64,000 nt of DNA. It comes from Cyclobacterium lianum (GTDB taxonomy: Bacteria; Bacteroidota; Bacteroidia; Cytophagales; Cyclobacteriaceae). The stretch is from assembly GCF_900143075.1 (NCBI RefSeq), contig NZ_FRCY01000020.1, positions 40,351 through 104,350 of the forward strand. The letters run 5' to 3'. The position numbers and the translations under genes were made by a program. Shown piece after piece: positions 34,511-44,762 of the stretch; position 1 is the stretch's first letter; every line of letters starts with the position of its first letter. The notes under the pieces were generated by a model. That model had not been told where the DNA came from. It made no database searches and saw only the letters and a program-made list of their open reading frames with translations.

Positions 34511-37500
34511 ATGAAAAAATGCCTACTTAAGCATGTAATTTACATGAGCAAATTATTCACCCTCGCTTTCGCCTTGCAATGCCTCAGTATGAGTTTGCTG
34601 CTTGCCTGGAATGGCAATGCACAGGTGAAAAGTATAGAAGATGTAAACGTATACCTTTTACTCAATGAGGTAAAGGTAGAAACAGCCTTTAAAGAACTGG
34701 AGAAGATAACGGATTTTAACTTTGTTTTTGCCGGCAGAGAAATCCAGAACAGTTCATTGGTAACCATAGAAAGCGATGGAGCAAGCTTGTATGACTTGTT
34801 GGTATCCATTGCGACCCAAACCAACCTTCGGTTCAAGCAAGTCAACGAGACGATTCATGTCAAGAAATCAGACCAGGAAAGTTTGGTTGAGCCGGTGGAA
34901 TATGATGCCATCACGATTTCAGGTAAGGTTACGGATGAAAACGGGGAACCTTTACCAGGGGCCACGGTTACAGTGCTTGGCACCAGTTCAGGTACAGTTA
35001 CTGATTTAGATGGCAATTATTCCATGACGGTCGAAGAGGGGGCCACTTTGGTTTTTTCTTATATTGGATATATCGCCCAAAACGTTACGATTAGCAACCA
35101 AGCCAGTTTAAACATTAGTTTGGAACCTGATGCATCTGCTTTGGAGGAAGTAGTGGTAGTGGGATATGGAGAAATTAAAAAGAGTGATTTGACAGGTGCA
35201 GTCGGTTCTATAGATTCAGAAGATATTATCAGGCAAAACCCAGTACAGGCAGCCAGGGCACTTCAAGGCCAGGTAGCTGGGGTAAATGTCAACAAAATCA
35301 ATTCCCGGCCCGGATCAGATTATACGATTGATATCAGGGGACTTCAGTCCATTGGTTTTAGCAATGAACCCTTGATTGTAATTGACGGAGTAATGGGAGG
35401 ACAATTAACTACTTTGAATCCCAGTGATATTGCTTCTATGGATGTGTTGAAAGATGCTTCTTCCTCTGCCATTTATGGTGCACGTGGTGCAAATGGGGTA
35501 ATAATCATCACCACCAAAAAAGGGGTGCAGGGTAAAACAAAAGTGACTTATGAGGGCTATGCGGGGGTCAAAACACCTGCTTTTTTGCCTGACCTTATGA
35601 ATGCACAGGAATTTTACAGGGCGTACAATGATGTGGTTCTTGCAGAAAATCCAAATGCTCAGGTAATTTGGACTACCGCCCAATTGGAGAATGTTCAAAA
35701 TGGAAGATCAGTTAATTGGGTGGATCAAGTTACGGATCCATCCCTTCAAACCAGTCACGTGATCGCACTTTCCGGGGGGAACGAAAATACCACTCATTAT
35801 TTTTCAGCGGGATATTTGAATGAGAGAGGAAATGTTTTGCACACTGGTTTTGAAAGATTCAATCTGAAAGGAAGTGCAGACAGCAAATTGAATAATGTGG
35901 TAAAAGTTGGATTTAATACCTACTATACCCATAGTATTCTCAGTACCGGTTCTTTTGAAACCTTAAGGAATGCATATAGGGCAAGACCAACAGGTACTAT
36001 CTATTACGACGATTTAAGTAATCCGACTGAAACCAACGACAAAAATGTCGATGGATATGCTTTTTGGATGGGTATTAAGGATACCCAGGTCAATAATCCT
36101 TTAACAGAGGTAGCAGCCAAAAATTTCCAGGATGAAACAAGAGTTTCCAGTTTCCTGGGCAATGGATATGTAGAGTTGACTCCTTTAGAGGGATTAACAT
36201 TCAAGTCTTCATTGTCGGCTTCGGTGTTTAACAGCAGAAGAGGTGAATTCCGGGGAGCAGATTCCAAAAGCAGGCTAAACAGACTGCCCAGCGCCGGAAA
36301 CGACTTCCAATTTAATGGCTCATATACCTGGGATAATATTTTAAATTATAAATTTAAGACGGGATTGCATGATTTGAATTTTACAGCCGTCCAGAGTGCG
36401 CTGCAGGAAAGATTTGAAAGCTCCATGATAAGGGTAGAAAACCTCGCATATAACTCGAGTTTTTATGCATTAAATACCGCATCCCAGATCAATGGTGTGG
36501 GGAGTGATCTGGTAGAAAGGTCTATCATGTCCTACATGGGAAGGTTAAATTATATTTTCAATGAAAAGTACCTGGTAACTCTTACAGGACGATATGATGG
36601 CTCCTCGGTTTTAGCAGAAGGCAACCAATGGGCATTTTTTCCTTCGGCAGCAATTGCTTACAGGATTGGAGATGAAGCCTTCATTCAGAATTTAAACTTG
36701 TTTTCAGATTTAAAAATCAGGTTAAGTTATGGCCGGGTAGGAAATGATGTTGTAGCACCCTACAGCACTCAGGCATATCTGAACAGGACAGCATATGATT
36801 TTGATGGCAGCCCTGCTTTCGGATATGCTCCAAGGAATATAGGAAATTCTGAATTGCGATGGGAAAATAGTGAGGAATTTAACCTGGGGATCAACATGGG
36901 CTTTCTTGAAAACCGGGTTAATACGGAAATTGAACTTTACAATAAAAAAACAAATGATCTGATCCAAAATGTGGCAATTCCTACCTCCCTTGGTTTTGGG
37001 GCAATTACATCCAATGTGGGGAAATTGCTCAATAGGGGAATTGAGGTCACCATAAATTCAGTCAATGTTCAAACCCAAAATTTCAGGTGGAATACTACAG
37101 TTAATTTTTCATCCAATCACAATGAAATATTAGAATTATACGGTGGAACTGTCCAGGAAGATATTGCCAACAGACTTTTTGTAGGATACTCCCTAAGATC
37201 CAATTATTACTATGAATTCGATGGAATCTGGCAGTTGGATGAAGCAGAAGAAGCCTTATCATATGGGCAGGTTCCAGGATCGGTAAAGGTAGTAGATCAG
37301 AATAATGACGGATTGATTTCTTCTTCTGAAGGGATCGATGATCGGGTTATTTTAGGAAATCAGTTACCCAAATGGATGGCTGGAATTAACAACATGTTTA
37401 CCTATAAAGATTGGGATTTGTCCATTTTTGTGTATACACGTCAGGGAGTGCAGTTCAGGAATAGCTTGCTACAGGGTACCATGGGAGATCTCGGTAGTAA

Positions 37501-37834
37501 TCGCTACAATAGATTGAACCTCAATTATTGGACCGAAACTAATCCTACCAATGATTACTATGGTGTATGGCAAAATAATCCTTTCCGGGAGGCCATTCAA
37601 TACAAGGATGCCAGCTTTTGGAGAATATCTAACATTACGCTGGGGTATACCTTACCACCTGGCCTGCTCAATACCATTAAATTCAGTAATCTGAGACTTT
37701 ATGGTCAGGCCAATAATGTGTTTGTTTTTACCAAGGAGAAAAATATTTGGATGGATCCTGAATTCAATTCCGGTACTTACCAAGATGATGTTCCCCATTC
37801 CATTTTCCAGTTTGGTGTAAGTGCATCTTTCTAA
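34511..37834 (+). CDS. SusC/RagA transporter 2 with an STN signalling domain
   Basis: An 1107-aa TonB-dependent transporter. Order: signal region (about 13-35, ending GNAQ), STN domain (about 42-115: VETAFKELEKITDFNFVFAG), carboxypeptidase-regulatory domain (about 130-215: ISGKVTDENGEPLPGATVTV), DALEEVVVVGYGEIKK-type linker, plug (VLKDASSSAIYGARGANGV), and a barrel ending FGVSASF. The STN domain allows contact with FecR, fitting the sigma/FecR genes upstream. SusD2 follows by 32 bases. The substrate is probably the acidic glycan cut by the lyase encoded downstream. Confidence 0.95.
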   Translation: MKKCLLKHVIYMSKLFTLAFALQCLSMSLLLAWNGNAQVKSIEDVNVYLLLNEVKVETAFKELEKITDFNFVFAGREIQNSSLVTIESDGASLYDLLVSIATQTNLRFKQVNETIHVKKSDQESLVEPVEYDAITISGKVTDENGEPLPGATVTVLGTSSGTVTDLDGNYSMTVEEGATLVFSYIGYIAQNVTISNQASLNISLEPDASALEEVVVVGYGEIKKSDLTGAVGSIDSEDIIRQNPVQAARALQGQVAGVNVNKINSRPGSDYTIDIRGLQSIGFSNEPLIVIDGVMGGQLTTLNPSDIASMDVLKDASSSAIYGARGANGVIIITTKKGVQGKTKVTYEGYAGVKTPAFLPDLMNAQEFYRAYNDVVLAENPNAQVIWTTAQLENVQNGRSVNWVDQVTDPSLQTSHVIALSGGNENTTHYFSAGYLNERGNVLHTGFERFNLKGSADSKLNNVVKVGFNTYYTHSILSTGSFETLRNAYRARPTGTIYYDDLSNPTETNDKNVDGYAFWMGIKDTQVNNPLTEVAAKNFQDETRVSSFLGNGYVELTPLEGLTFKSSLSASVFNSRRGEFRGADSKSRLNRLPSAGNDFQFNGSYTWDNILNYKFKTGLHDLNFTAVQSALQERFESSMIRVENLAYNSSFYALNTASQINGVGSDLVERSIMSYMGRLNYIFNEKYLVTLTGRYDGSSVLAEGNQWAFFPSAAIAYRIGDEAFIQNLNLFSDLKIRLSYGRVGNDVVAPYSTQAYLNRTAYDFDGSPAFGYAPRNIGNSELRWENSEEFNLGINMGFLENRVNTEIELYNKKTNDLIQNVAIPTSLGFGAITSNVGKLLNRGIEVTINSVNVQTQNFRWNTTVNFSSNHNEILELYGGTVQEDIANRLFVGYSLRSNYYYEFDGIWQLDEAEEALSYGQVPGSVKVVDQNNDGLISSSEGIDDRVILGNQLPKWMAGINNMFTYKDWDLSIFVYTRQGVQFRNSLLQGTMGDLGSNRYNRLNLNYWTETNPTNDYYGVWQNNPFREAIQYKDASFWRISNITLGYTLPPGLLNTIKFSNLRLYGQANNVFVFTKEKNIWMDPEFNSGTYQDDVPHSIFQFGVSASF

Positions 37835-37866
37835 TTTCTCTTCCTGATATTTAAAATAGTTACAAA

Positions 37867-39669
37867 ATGAAAAAATATAGCTTTCAAAATGTGCTCCTGT
37901 TTTTTCTACTCATGTTGAGTGGTACTGGATGCCAGGATTTTCTTAAAGAAGAATCCATTTCAAATATCACGACCGATTCATATGTTACCACAGAAGGAGG
38001 GTACGAGGATTTAATTAAATCATGTTACCCTCTACTGCGGGATTTTATTCTTCAGTATCCCATAGCCTTACCGGGGACTGATCTTTTCCAAAATGGCCTT
38101 TGGACTGAAAAAGCAGTGGGGCAGGGACCTCCCCTCGACACCTACGTAAATATCACATCGGAAACATTTATCGGGCCCTGGGATATATTCTACCGGGAGA
38201 TTGGCAGGACCAATGCAGCCATCAGTAGAGCCGAAGACATTACTTATGCCAATCCGGCCCTTAAAGCGGCAAGAGTAGGAGAGGCCAAATTTCTACGCGC
38301 GCTTACTTATTTTTATCTGGTGCAGACCTGGGGGGATGTACCTATGCCCCTTGAGGAAACCATAACGGCGAATACCGGGGTAGAAAGAATAGCCTCAGCT
38401 ACTATTTATGCTCAAATCATCAAAGACTTAACAGAGGCAGAGGCCGACCTTCCAGAGATTGCTACCGATTATGGCAGGGCGACCAAAGGGGCGGCACAGT
38501 TTCTTCTGTCAAAGGTATATTTGACCCGTGGCTGGAATTTCAACAACTCTCTAGGTGGGAATCCAGATGATTTCGACAAAGCGCTGGAGTATGCGGATAA
38601 AGTGATAGAAGCTTATCCGTTGGTGGAATCGTACAACATGCTTTTCCCTATTCGTTCAGAAAACCCGTTGACCCAATATTCAGGTTCCCAGGATGCGAAA
38701 AACAGTGAGGTGGTTTTTGCAATTCAATACAATAACGATGTGCTAACCAATGCCATGGAAGGAAATGGCCGGGAACCGGGCAATTATTACCATTCTATTT
38801 TTCCGGGAAACACAGAGTTGGTGGGTAGCAGAGGTAGAACCAGTGATTATAACCGGCACTTGAACCAAAATGAACCCACACCCGCTCTGTATCGGTTATT
38901 TGATCCGCAGGTCGATAGCCGCTATTCCCATAATTTTCTGCGGGTCATTTATGCGCTTCAACCCGTTAATGATTATGCCTATAGTTTTGATGATCCAAGC
39001 TTGACGGTAAGCTATGAAGTAGGAGATACCGTCGCTTATTGGACTCCATGGAATAGGCCGGCTTACGGTGCTGACAAGGGAATTGACGAGGGAGGAACCA
39101 AGAATTATGCTGTTATGAATCACGAGCAGATCATTAGTGGAGAGGCCATTTCCAGGCTTACTGCTTTCAGGCCTACCATGTGGAAATTTTGGGAACCAAA
39201 CATCCCCTATGGAGATGGTCATGGAACCTTTGATTTTGCTTTGTTCAGATCGGCCGAGGCATATCTTTTAGCCGCTGAAGCTATCGTGAAAGGTGCTACA
39301 GGTGGCTCTTTGGGTGGTGCAGAGGTCTATTACAATAAAGTGTTGGATCGGGCAGTAGGTCAGGGAGTGGATCCGCAAAAAGCAAAATTTCCTGAAATTT
39401 TAAGTTCATTGGAAACAGAGTCCTACCGAGCCACCGCTGCCAATATTTCAATTGATATGATTTTGGATGAGAGTGCAAGAGAGTTAATGGGTGAATTCAA
39501 TAGGTGGTTTGATCTGAAAAGAACGAATAAATTAATTGAGAGAACTCAAAAGTATAATTTTTGGACAAAATCCAATGGTGCATTATCAGAAATGCATTTG
39601 CTTCGACCTATTCCTCAACACGAAATTGACAGGACCCAGCCGCCTTTGCAGCAAAACCCCGGGTATTGA
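37867..39669 (+). CDS. SusD/RagB glycan-binding lipoprotein 2
   Basis: A 600-aa lipoprotein with lipobox GTGC (Cys near residue 22), then DFLKEESISNITTDSY, the SusD TPR core (FLRALTYFYLVQTWGDVPMP) and C-terminal ARELMGEFNRWFDLKRTNK with the ending QHEIDRTQPPLQQNPGY. It is longer than SusD1 and SusD3, with an insert-rich middle. It pairs with SusC2 and is followed by a likely terminator. Confidence 0.95.
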   Translation: MKKYSFQNVLLFFLLMLSGTGCQDFLKEESISNITTDSYVTTEGGYEDLIKSCYPLLRDFILQYPIALPGTDLFQNGLWTEKAVGQGPPLDTYVNITSETFIGPWDIFYREIGRTNAAISRAEDITYANPALKAARVGEAKFLRALTYFYLVQTWGDVPMPLEETITANTGVERIASATIYAQIIKDLTEAEADLPEIATDYGRATKGAAQFLLSKVYLTRGWNFNNSLGGNPDDFDKALEYADKVIEAYPLVESYNMLFPIRSENPLTQYSGSQDAKNSEVVFAIQYNNDVLTNAMEGNGREPGNYYHSIFPGNTELVGSRGRTSDYNRHLNQNEPTPALYRLFDPQVDSRYSHNFLRVIYALQPVNDYAYSFDDPSLTVSYEVGDTVAYWTPWNRPAYGADKGIDEGGTKNYAVMNHEQIISGEAISRLTAFRPTMWKFWEPNIPYGDGHGTFDFALFRSAEAYLLAAEAIVKGATGGSLGGAEVYYNKVLDRAVGQGVDPQKAKFPEILSSLETESYRATAANISIDMILDESARELMGEFNRWFDLKRTNKLIERTQKYNFWTKSNGALSEMHLLRPIPQHEIDRTQPPLQQNPGY

Positions 39670-39702
39670 ACTGCGAAATTGAATGGGTGAATCGGGATTG
39701 AG

Positions 39703-39728
39703 ACGGGAGACTTCTGTTTTCCCGTTTT
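39703..39728 (+). terminator. Probable terminator after susD2
   Basis: ACGGGA (39703-39708) pairs with TCCCGT (39720-39725), followed by TTTAATT. A short stem, so moderate support. Confidence 0.55.
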
Positions 39729-39927
39729 AATTCGCGGTTCATCCTTTAGTTAAAAACTAATTAGCAATCTCTATTCGGTCGCCGATCGTTTCTGTCAAAA
39801 TCGTAACCGGATTCAAGGGGTTAGTTATCATTTCTTGATCTATTGACCGAGACTCAGGGTGTGGATACCCGGGTCAGGTAATTGGTTAAAATACTAAGAT
39901 TGCAATAAAAATGAAGCCGATTTGTCC

Positions 39928-40650
39928 ATGAGAACGGTAGTTTTCTTTTTTCTGACTGTGCTATTGTCCTATCATGAATGCTTTTGTCAAATAAAGGGAA
40001 TTCAAAAAGGCGAACTTGTCTATCAAAATAATATGGATTCGGAGGGAGCTGTGGATGATTGGATAATGGAAGGTCCCGGACAGGTCAGGTTTCAGGATGG
40101 CTGGATGGAGATGTATTCTCCGGAAGAAAAATTTCACCATGTATTTTGGTGTCCGGAGGATTTTCCGGGGAGCTTTATTGCCGAATGGGAAGCCCAAAAC
40201 CTGAATATTGAAGCCGGTTTGTGCATAATATTCTTTTCCGCCAAGGGGAATAATGGTGCCGGTATTTTCGATACTTCTTTTCCCAAAAGGGATGGTACCT
40301 TTAGACACTATACCAAAAGTGAACATATAAATGCTTACCACATTTCCTATTATGCCAATGGAATAGATAATCCGGGGAGGGAGATTTCACACTTGAGGAA
40401 AAATAGTGGGTTTCACCTGGTTCAGCAAATGGAACCTGGAATTCCAATACGCTCTGAAAAAGTCCATAAGCTCAAATTGGTGAAAAACGATTCCCGGATT
40501 TTGATGTATATAGACAATCGAAAAATCATTGATTGGGTTGATGAAAAGGACCTGGGACCTGTTTTGCAGGAAGGTAAAATTGGCTTTCGACAAATGAAAT
40601 GGACGCATTTCCGATACAGAAACTTTAAAGTTTGGGAACTCTCTAAATGA
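39928..40650 (+). CDS. DUF1961 family secreted protein
   Basis: A 240-aa exported protein from ATG 39928 (TTG 39922 would add two residues). Signal peptide about 1-19 (ending ECFCQ), then a jelly-roll-like domain: VRFQDGWMEMYSPEEKFHHV, FWCPEDFPGSFIAEWEAQNL, FDTSFPKRDGTFRHYTKSEH, and DWVDEKDLGPVLQEGKIGFR. DUF1961 proteins resemble concanavalin-type glycan-active domains and are found beside lyases in PULs; the activity is not established. The stop overlaps the lyase start by four bases (ATGA), so the two are translationally coupled. Confidence 0.85.
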   Translation: MRTVVFFFLTVLLSYHECFCQIKGIQKGELVYQNNMDSEGAVDDWIMEGPGQVRFQDGWMEMYSPEEKFHHVFWCPEDFPGSFIAEWEAQNLNIEAGLCIIFFSAKGNNGAGIFDTSFPKRDGTFRHYTKSEHINAYHISYYANGIDNPGREISHLRKNSGFHLVQQMEPGIPIRSEKVHKLKLVKNDSRILMYIDNRKIIDWVDEKDLGPVLQEGKIGFRQMKWTHFRYRNFKVWELSK

Positions 40651-43295
40651 GAAATAATAAAGATAATATTAACGGATTTTTTGGATCAACAAAAATGGGT
40701 TTTAAAGGTTTTTTCTTTATCTCCATTGGTATATTTGTTTTTATAGGTTTTATTCTTTTTGGCCGGGGAAAAACCAACAAGAATAGTGGTGCTATTGAAG
40801 ATCCATACCAATTGGAAGTGGTGTATCCAAGGTACCTGGACTATCCAAAACCTTCTTCAGGCATGGTAGCACTCACCAATCCACCGGCTTTAAAATGGCC
40901 AGTTGAAAAAGGTGAAAATATCAGGTATGAAGCCCGGTTATCATCGGATAGCATTTTATCCAACCCGGAAAAGATTCTCGAATTAAAAGACAGCCCCTGG
41001 GCGATCTTTAACCCGCATCAGAAGTTGGGAACAGGTACTTGGTACTGGCAATTTAGGAAATCCGGAGGGGAATGGTCAGAAATACAACATTTTAGGGTGG
41101 CAGATAGTGTAAGGTCAATAGTGTCCCCCACGGCTGAGCAGTTTTTGCATGCATTGCCTTTATCGCATCCAAGAGTACTTGTCACCCAAGCCGATCTTGC
41201 TCAAATTCGTCACCTGGACCCAAATAACGATATCCGGGCCATTTTACTGAATGCGGAAAAAGCCCTCAAGACCAGCATCCCTGAGGAAAGGGAAGGCCAA
41301 CCTTTAAAAAAAGGTAAAGGTGAGGAACAGAATAAAAAGCTTAGACTTGATGCCAGCAAGGAACTGGGGACCCAGGTTTACGAATCAATTCTGGCCTTAT
41401 CAGAAGGCTATATTTTAAGCGGTAAGGAGGAGTATGCTGAAAAAGCCATTCAAATAGCCTTTGAAGTAGCCAGCTGGGAACCAAGAGGAGTTTCAAGTAT
41501 CAATGACTTTGGAGATGCACGTTGTATGCTATCCATGGCATTGGTATTTGACACGTTTTATGACAGACTCAGTGAGACTCAAAAAGCCGGCTTATTGCAA
41601 TCTATTAAGCCCAGGGCAGCGCATTTTTATTCCAACTGGATCAATAATATTGAGGCCAGGGTTTTGAGCGGACATGTTTGGCAGCATATCCTTCATTATT
41701 TTTTCCAGACTGGTATCGCAGTATACGGTGCTGAACCGGATGCAACAAAGTGGCTGGCATATGCCTATGAATTGTTTCTGGCAAAAGCTCCTGTCCTGGG
41801 AGGAATGGATGGGGGATGGGCAGAAGGGGTTTCCTATTTTCGAATGAATATGGAAACTATGATTGATATACCATTGTATATCAAAAAATTCACAGGATTT
41901 GATTTCATCAATGCACATCCCTGGTATGAAAATCAGGTGGATTGGATGATCTACCATATTCCTCCAGGATCTGCATCGGATGGTTTTGCAGATAATTCAG
42001 AAGAAATGGATATGCCAGGCACGGAGTATGTTGCTTTTGCTCTCGAACTAGCCAAACTTACCAATAATTCCAAAGCTTCCTGGTATGCTAAGAAATGTTT
42101 AGAATACGAAAAAGCTGATTTATCAGGTCATGCTACTCTCAGGTGGATACGGCTAACAAAGACCCGGGATTTACCCATTCCTGATCCTAAACCCAGTTTA
42201 GACTTACCGACCGGAAGGCCTTTTCATGACATAGGTGTGGTATCCATGCATAGCGACATTAGCAATACAAAGGAAAACCTGATGGTAGCTATGCGTTCAA
42301 GTCCCTTTGGCTCATATGGACACATGCTCTCAGATCAGAATGTTTTTAATGTGCTGTATGGAGGGAAAAAGCTTTTTTACAGAACTGGATATAAGGTTTC
42401 TATGAGCGATCCGCACAGAACAGGTTGGTACCAGCATACCAAAAGCCAGAATGGGATATTGGTAAATGGTATGGGCCAGCCATACAGTACGGAGGCTTTT
42501 GGATGGATTGCCAGATTTTTGCATACTGATGAATTGGCATATGCCAAGGGGGATGCATCTATGGCCTATAAGAGCAAGGAAACCGGAGAAGACTATTCGG
42601 TCCTGAAAAATTACCGGCACCTGATTTTGTTAAAACCGAACCTGCTTCTTGTATATGACGAACTGGAGGCAGGTAATCCGGTAGCATGGTCCTGGCTTAT
42701 CCACAGCCTGGATGAGATGAAAATCAATAGGGAAAACCAAACCTTTTCCGTCCAACAGGAAAACGCTTTGGGAGCGGGGCGAATATGGGCCTCAGAAAAA
42801 CTCCTTTTACACCTGCAAGATACTTTTGATATCGATGCTGTAAATTGGCGCGGCACGCTTGGGGAAGATGGGAAATTAAAATCCTACGAAAATAACCAAT
42901 ACCATTTAAAAGCAAGTACCTCTAAAAAATCTTTGAAAATGCGGTTTTTCACCATCATTCAGGTTGGGGAGGACCTGAACGATACCGAATTGTCTGAAGG
43001 ATGGAGCGAAAATGGAAAAGTAGAAATTAAAATAGGCAATTGGACAATCAGTGCCAACCTTGATTTAGAGACAGCACCAGACCTATTTGTTCAAAATCAC
43101 GTTTCAGAAACGGTTTTTTCTTCTCATGGAAAAATGCTACGCCTGCAGAATCAATCCTATGCAGGAAATTATCCGGGGAGTAGCAGACTGGGGGTAATAG
43201 ATGAAAGTGGTTTTCCTTTATTTAAAGAGGCTAAGGACCAGGTACCCTACGAAATGCAAGCTCGAATGCAGTACGTACAAAACAATAACCGGTAA
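40647..43295 (+). CDS. Heparinase II/III-family polysaccharide lyase with a DUF4962 domain
   Basis: An 882-aa enzyme. A membrane anchor or uncleaved signal (about 21-42) precedes a DUF4962-type region (about 50-480) with alpha/alpha-toroid helices (LSHPRVLVTQADLAQIRHLD, GGMDGGWAEGVSYFRMNMET) and a heparinase II/III domain (about 510-760) with SSPFGSYGHMLSDQNVFNVL, WYQHTKSQNGILVNGMGQPY and a C-terminal beta part. The family removes hexuronates by beta-elimination, with conserved Tyr/His in the toroid. The substrate (alginate, ulvan, glycosaminoglycan-like or other) cannot be told from sequence alone. Operon: DUF1961, lyase, then sulfatase 55 bases downstream. Confidence 0.9.
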   Translation: MRNNKDNINGFFGSTKMGFKGFFFISIGIFVFIGFILFGRGKTNKNSGAIEDPYQLEVVYPRYLDYPKPSSGMVALTNPPALKWPVEKGENIRYEARLSSDSILSNPEKILELKDSPWAIFNPHQKLGTGTWYWQFRKSGGEWSEIQHFRVADSVRSIVSPTAEQFLHALPLSHPRVLVTQADLAQIRHLDPNNDIRAILLNAEKALKTSIPEEREGQPLKKGKGEEQNKKLRLDASKELGTQVYESILALSEGYILSGKEEYAEKAIQIAFEVASWEPRGVSSINDFGDARCMLSMALVFDTFYDRLSETQKAGLLQSIKPRAAHFYSNWINNIEARVLSGHVWQHILHYFFQTGIAVYGAEPDATKWLAYAYELFLAKAPVLGGMDGGWAEGVSYFRMNMETMIDIPLYIKKFTGFDFINAHPWYENQVDWMIYHIPPGSASDGFADNSEEMDMPGTEYVAFALELAKLTNNSKASWYAKKCLEYEKADLSGHATLRWIRLTKTRDLPIPDPKPSLDLPTGRPFHDIGVVSMHSDISNTKENLMVAMRSSPFGSYGHMLSDQNVFNVLYGGKKLFYRTGYKVSMSDPHRTGWYQHTKSQNGILVNGMGQPYSTEAFGWIARFLHTDELAYAKGDASMAYKSKETGEDYSVLKNYRHLILLKPNLLLVYDELEAGNPVAWSWLIHSLDEMKINRENQTFSVQQENALGAGRIWASEKLLLHLQDTFDIDAVNWRGTLGEDGKLKSYENNQYHLKASTSKKSLKMRFFTIIQVGEDLNDTELSEGWSENGKVEIKIGNWTISANLDLETAPDLFVQNHVSETVFSSHGKMLRLQNQSYAGNYPGSSRLGVIDESGFPLFKEAKDQVPYEMQARMQYVQNNNR

Positions 43296-43349
43296 ATTTA
43301 TAATCTTTCCGAAGACTATCACCAGACAAAGAAAATATCCTTAGCCATC

Positions 43350-44762
43350 ATGAAAAGAACCCGCTTAATTTCGCCGTTTTTATGGTTATTGTGTGCATTG
43401 GGTAGCAGCAGCTCCTTTGCTCAGGAAAAGACTGTCCCTCCCAATTTTATTTTTATCCTTACCGATGACCAGGGTTGGAGTAGCACTTCCATCGGAATGG
43501 ACGACCGGTTTGCCGCATCGAAAAGCGATTTTTTTGAAACGCCATCCATCGACCGTCTGGCAAGGGAAGGGATGCGCTTTACCAATGCCTATGCGCCAGC
43601 TGCCATTTGCTCTCCCACCCGAAGAAGCATTTTGTTTGGACAGACTCCTGCAAGGCTCGGGGACGAGACCTTTCCCGATACCCATCATCCCCGGTCGAAT
43701 TCCTCTCAACTGACCATACCAGGTTTGTTGAAAGGTATTGATAGCAGTTACAAAGCCGCACATTTCGGTAAATGGGACTTACGGGCCGAGATCTTTCCCG
43801 AAGACCTGGGTTTCGACGAAAGTGACGGCGACACCCGGAATGCCCACGGTAATTTAATGACAGCAAAAGACAATAAATGGGAGGCAGTGTTTTTAACCAA
43901 CGACCCTAAGCGAAGCTCCTCCATTACCCGAAGGGGAATCAACTTTATGGAAAGGCAGGTGAGTCAGGGCAATCCCTTTTACCTGCAGCTATCGCATTAT
44001 GCTCCACACGTAGACATGCAGACCCGTGAAGCCAGCCTGGAAAAATACCAGAGCAAACCAAAAGGTGCCAGGCACAACAATCCTGCATGGGCGGGGATGT
44101 TGGAAGATATGGATTATACCATTGGCCAGGTATTGGACAAGGTAGCATCCCTGGGTATTGCCGGCAACACCTACATTATACTGATGGCGGACAACGGTTC
44201 TGTGGAATTGTTGCCCCCCGTGCCTTCGCTGCAAAAATTACAACACCCCGATACATTCGATCAACCCCTGCGCAATGCACCGCTCCGGGCAGGCAAATGG
44301 ACGCTCTACGAAGGGGGGATACGGGTTCCATTTATGGTAAAAGGTCCCGGAATTAAACCCGGTACCATGAGTCATGAACCGGTAGGAGGTTGGGACATTT
44401 TGCCAACTATCGCCATACTAGCTGGGGATACTGACCTCCTGCCGGAGTACCTGGATGGAGGCAGTTTTGCCGGCATTTTACGATCCGAAGGAAGAGGGGA
44501 GGTTCTGAGAAAAAACGATTTCCTGGTCTTTCACCGTTACAGCAAGGGCTATCCCCACTCGGCCTTGATTCAGGGGGAGTTTAAACTTATTCGGTTTTGG
44601 AAAAGCGGCAAGCTGGAATTGTACCACCTGCCGACCGATCTTGGTGAAACGACTGATTTGTACCCTATTCAAACCGCAAAGGCGGAGGAGTTGGATAACA
44701 TGTTAGCGACCTACCTGCAGGAAGTAAACCCGGAGCTAGCCAAAAAATTATTATCCTATTAG
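43350..44762 (+). CDS. Sulfatase (formylglycine-dependent, S1 family), first copy
   Basis: A 470-aa exported sulfatase: signal peptide ending SFAQ (about residue 25), N-terminal FIFILTDDQGWSS with the metal-binding DD pair, the formylglycine motif CSPTR (in APAAICSPTRRSILFGQ), later metal Asp/Asn in LMADNGSVEL, and a C-terminal subdomain ending near LYHLPTDLGETTDL. The Cys-Ser-Pro-Thr-Arg motif is the standard Cys-type sulfatase motif that needs FGE/SUMF activation. It lies in the same operon as the lyase, so it probably removes sulfate from the same glycan. Confidence 0.92.
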   Translation: MKRTRLISPFLWLLCALGSSSSFAQEKTVPPNFIFILTDDQGWSSTSIGMDDRFAASKSDFFETPSIDRLAREGMRFTNAYAPAAICSPTRRSILFGQTPARLGDETFPDTHHPRSNSSQLTIPGLLKGIDSSYKAAHFGKWDLRAEIFPEDLGFDESDGDTRNAHGNLMTAKDNKWEAVFLTNDPKRSSSITRRGINFMERQVSQGNPFYLQLSHYAPHVDMQTREASLEKYQSKPKGARHNNPAWAGMLEDMDYTIGQVLDKVASLGIAGNTYIILMADNGSVELLPPVPSLQKLQHPDTFDQPLRNAPLRAGKWTLYEGGIRVPFMVKGPGIKPGTMSHEPVGGWDILPTIAILAGDTDLLPEYLDGGSFAGILRSEGRGEVLRKNDFLVFHRYSKGYPHSALIQGEFKLIRFWKSGKLELYHLPTDLGETTDLYPIQTAKAEELDNMLATYLQEVNPELAKKLLSY

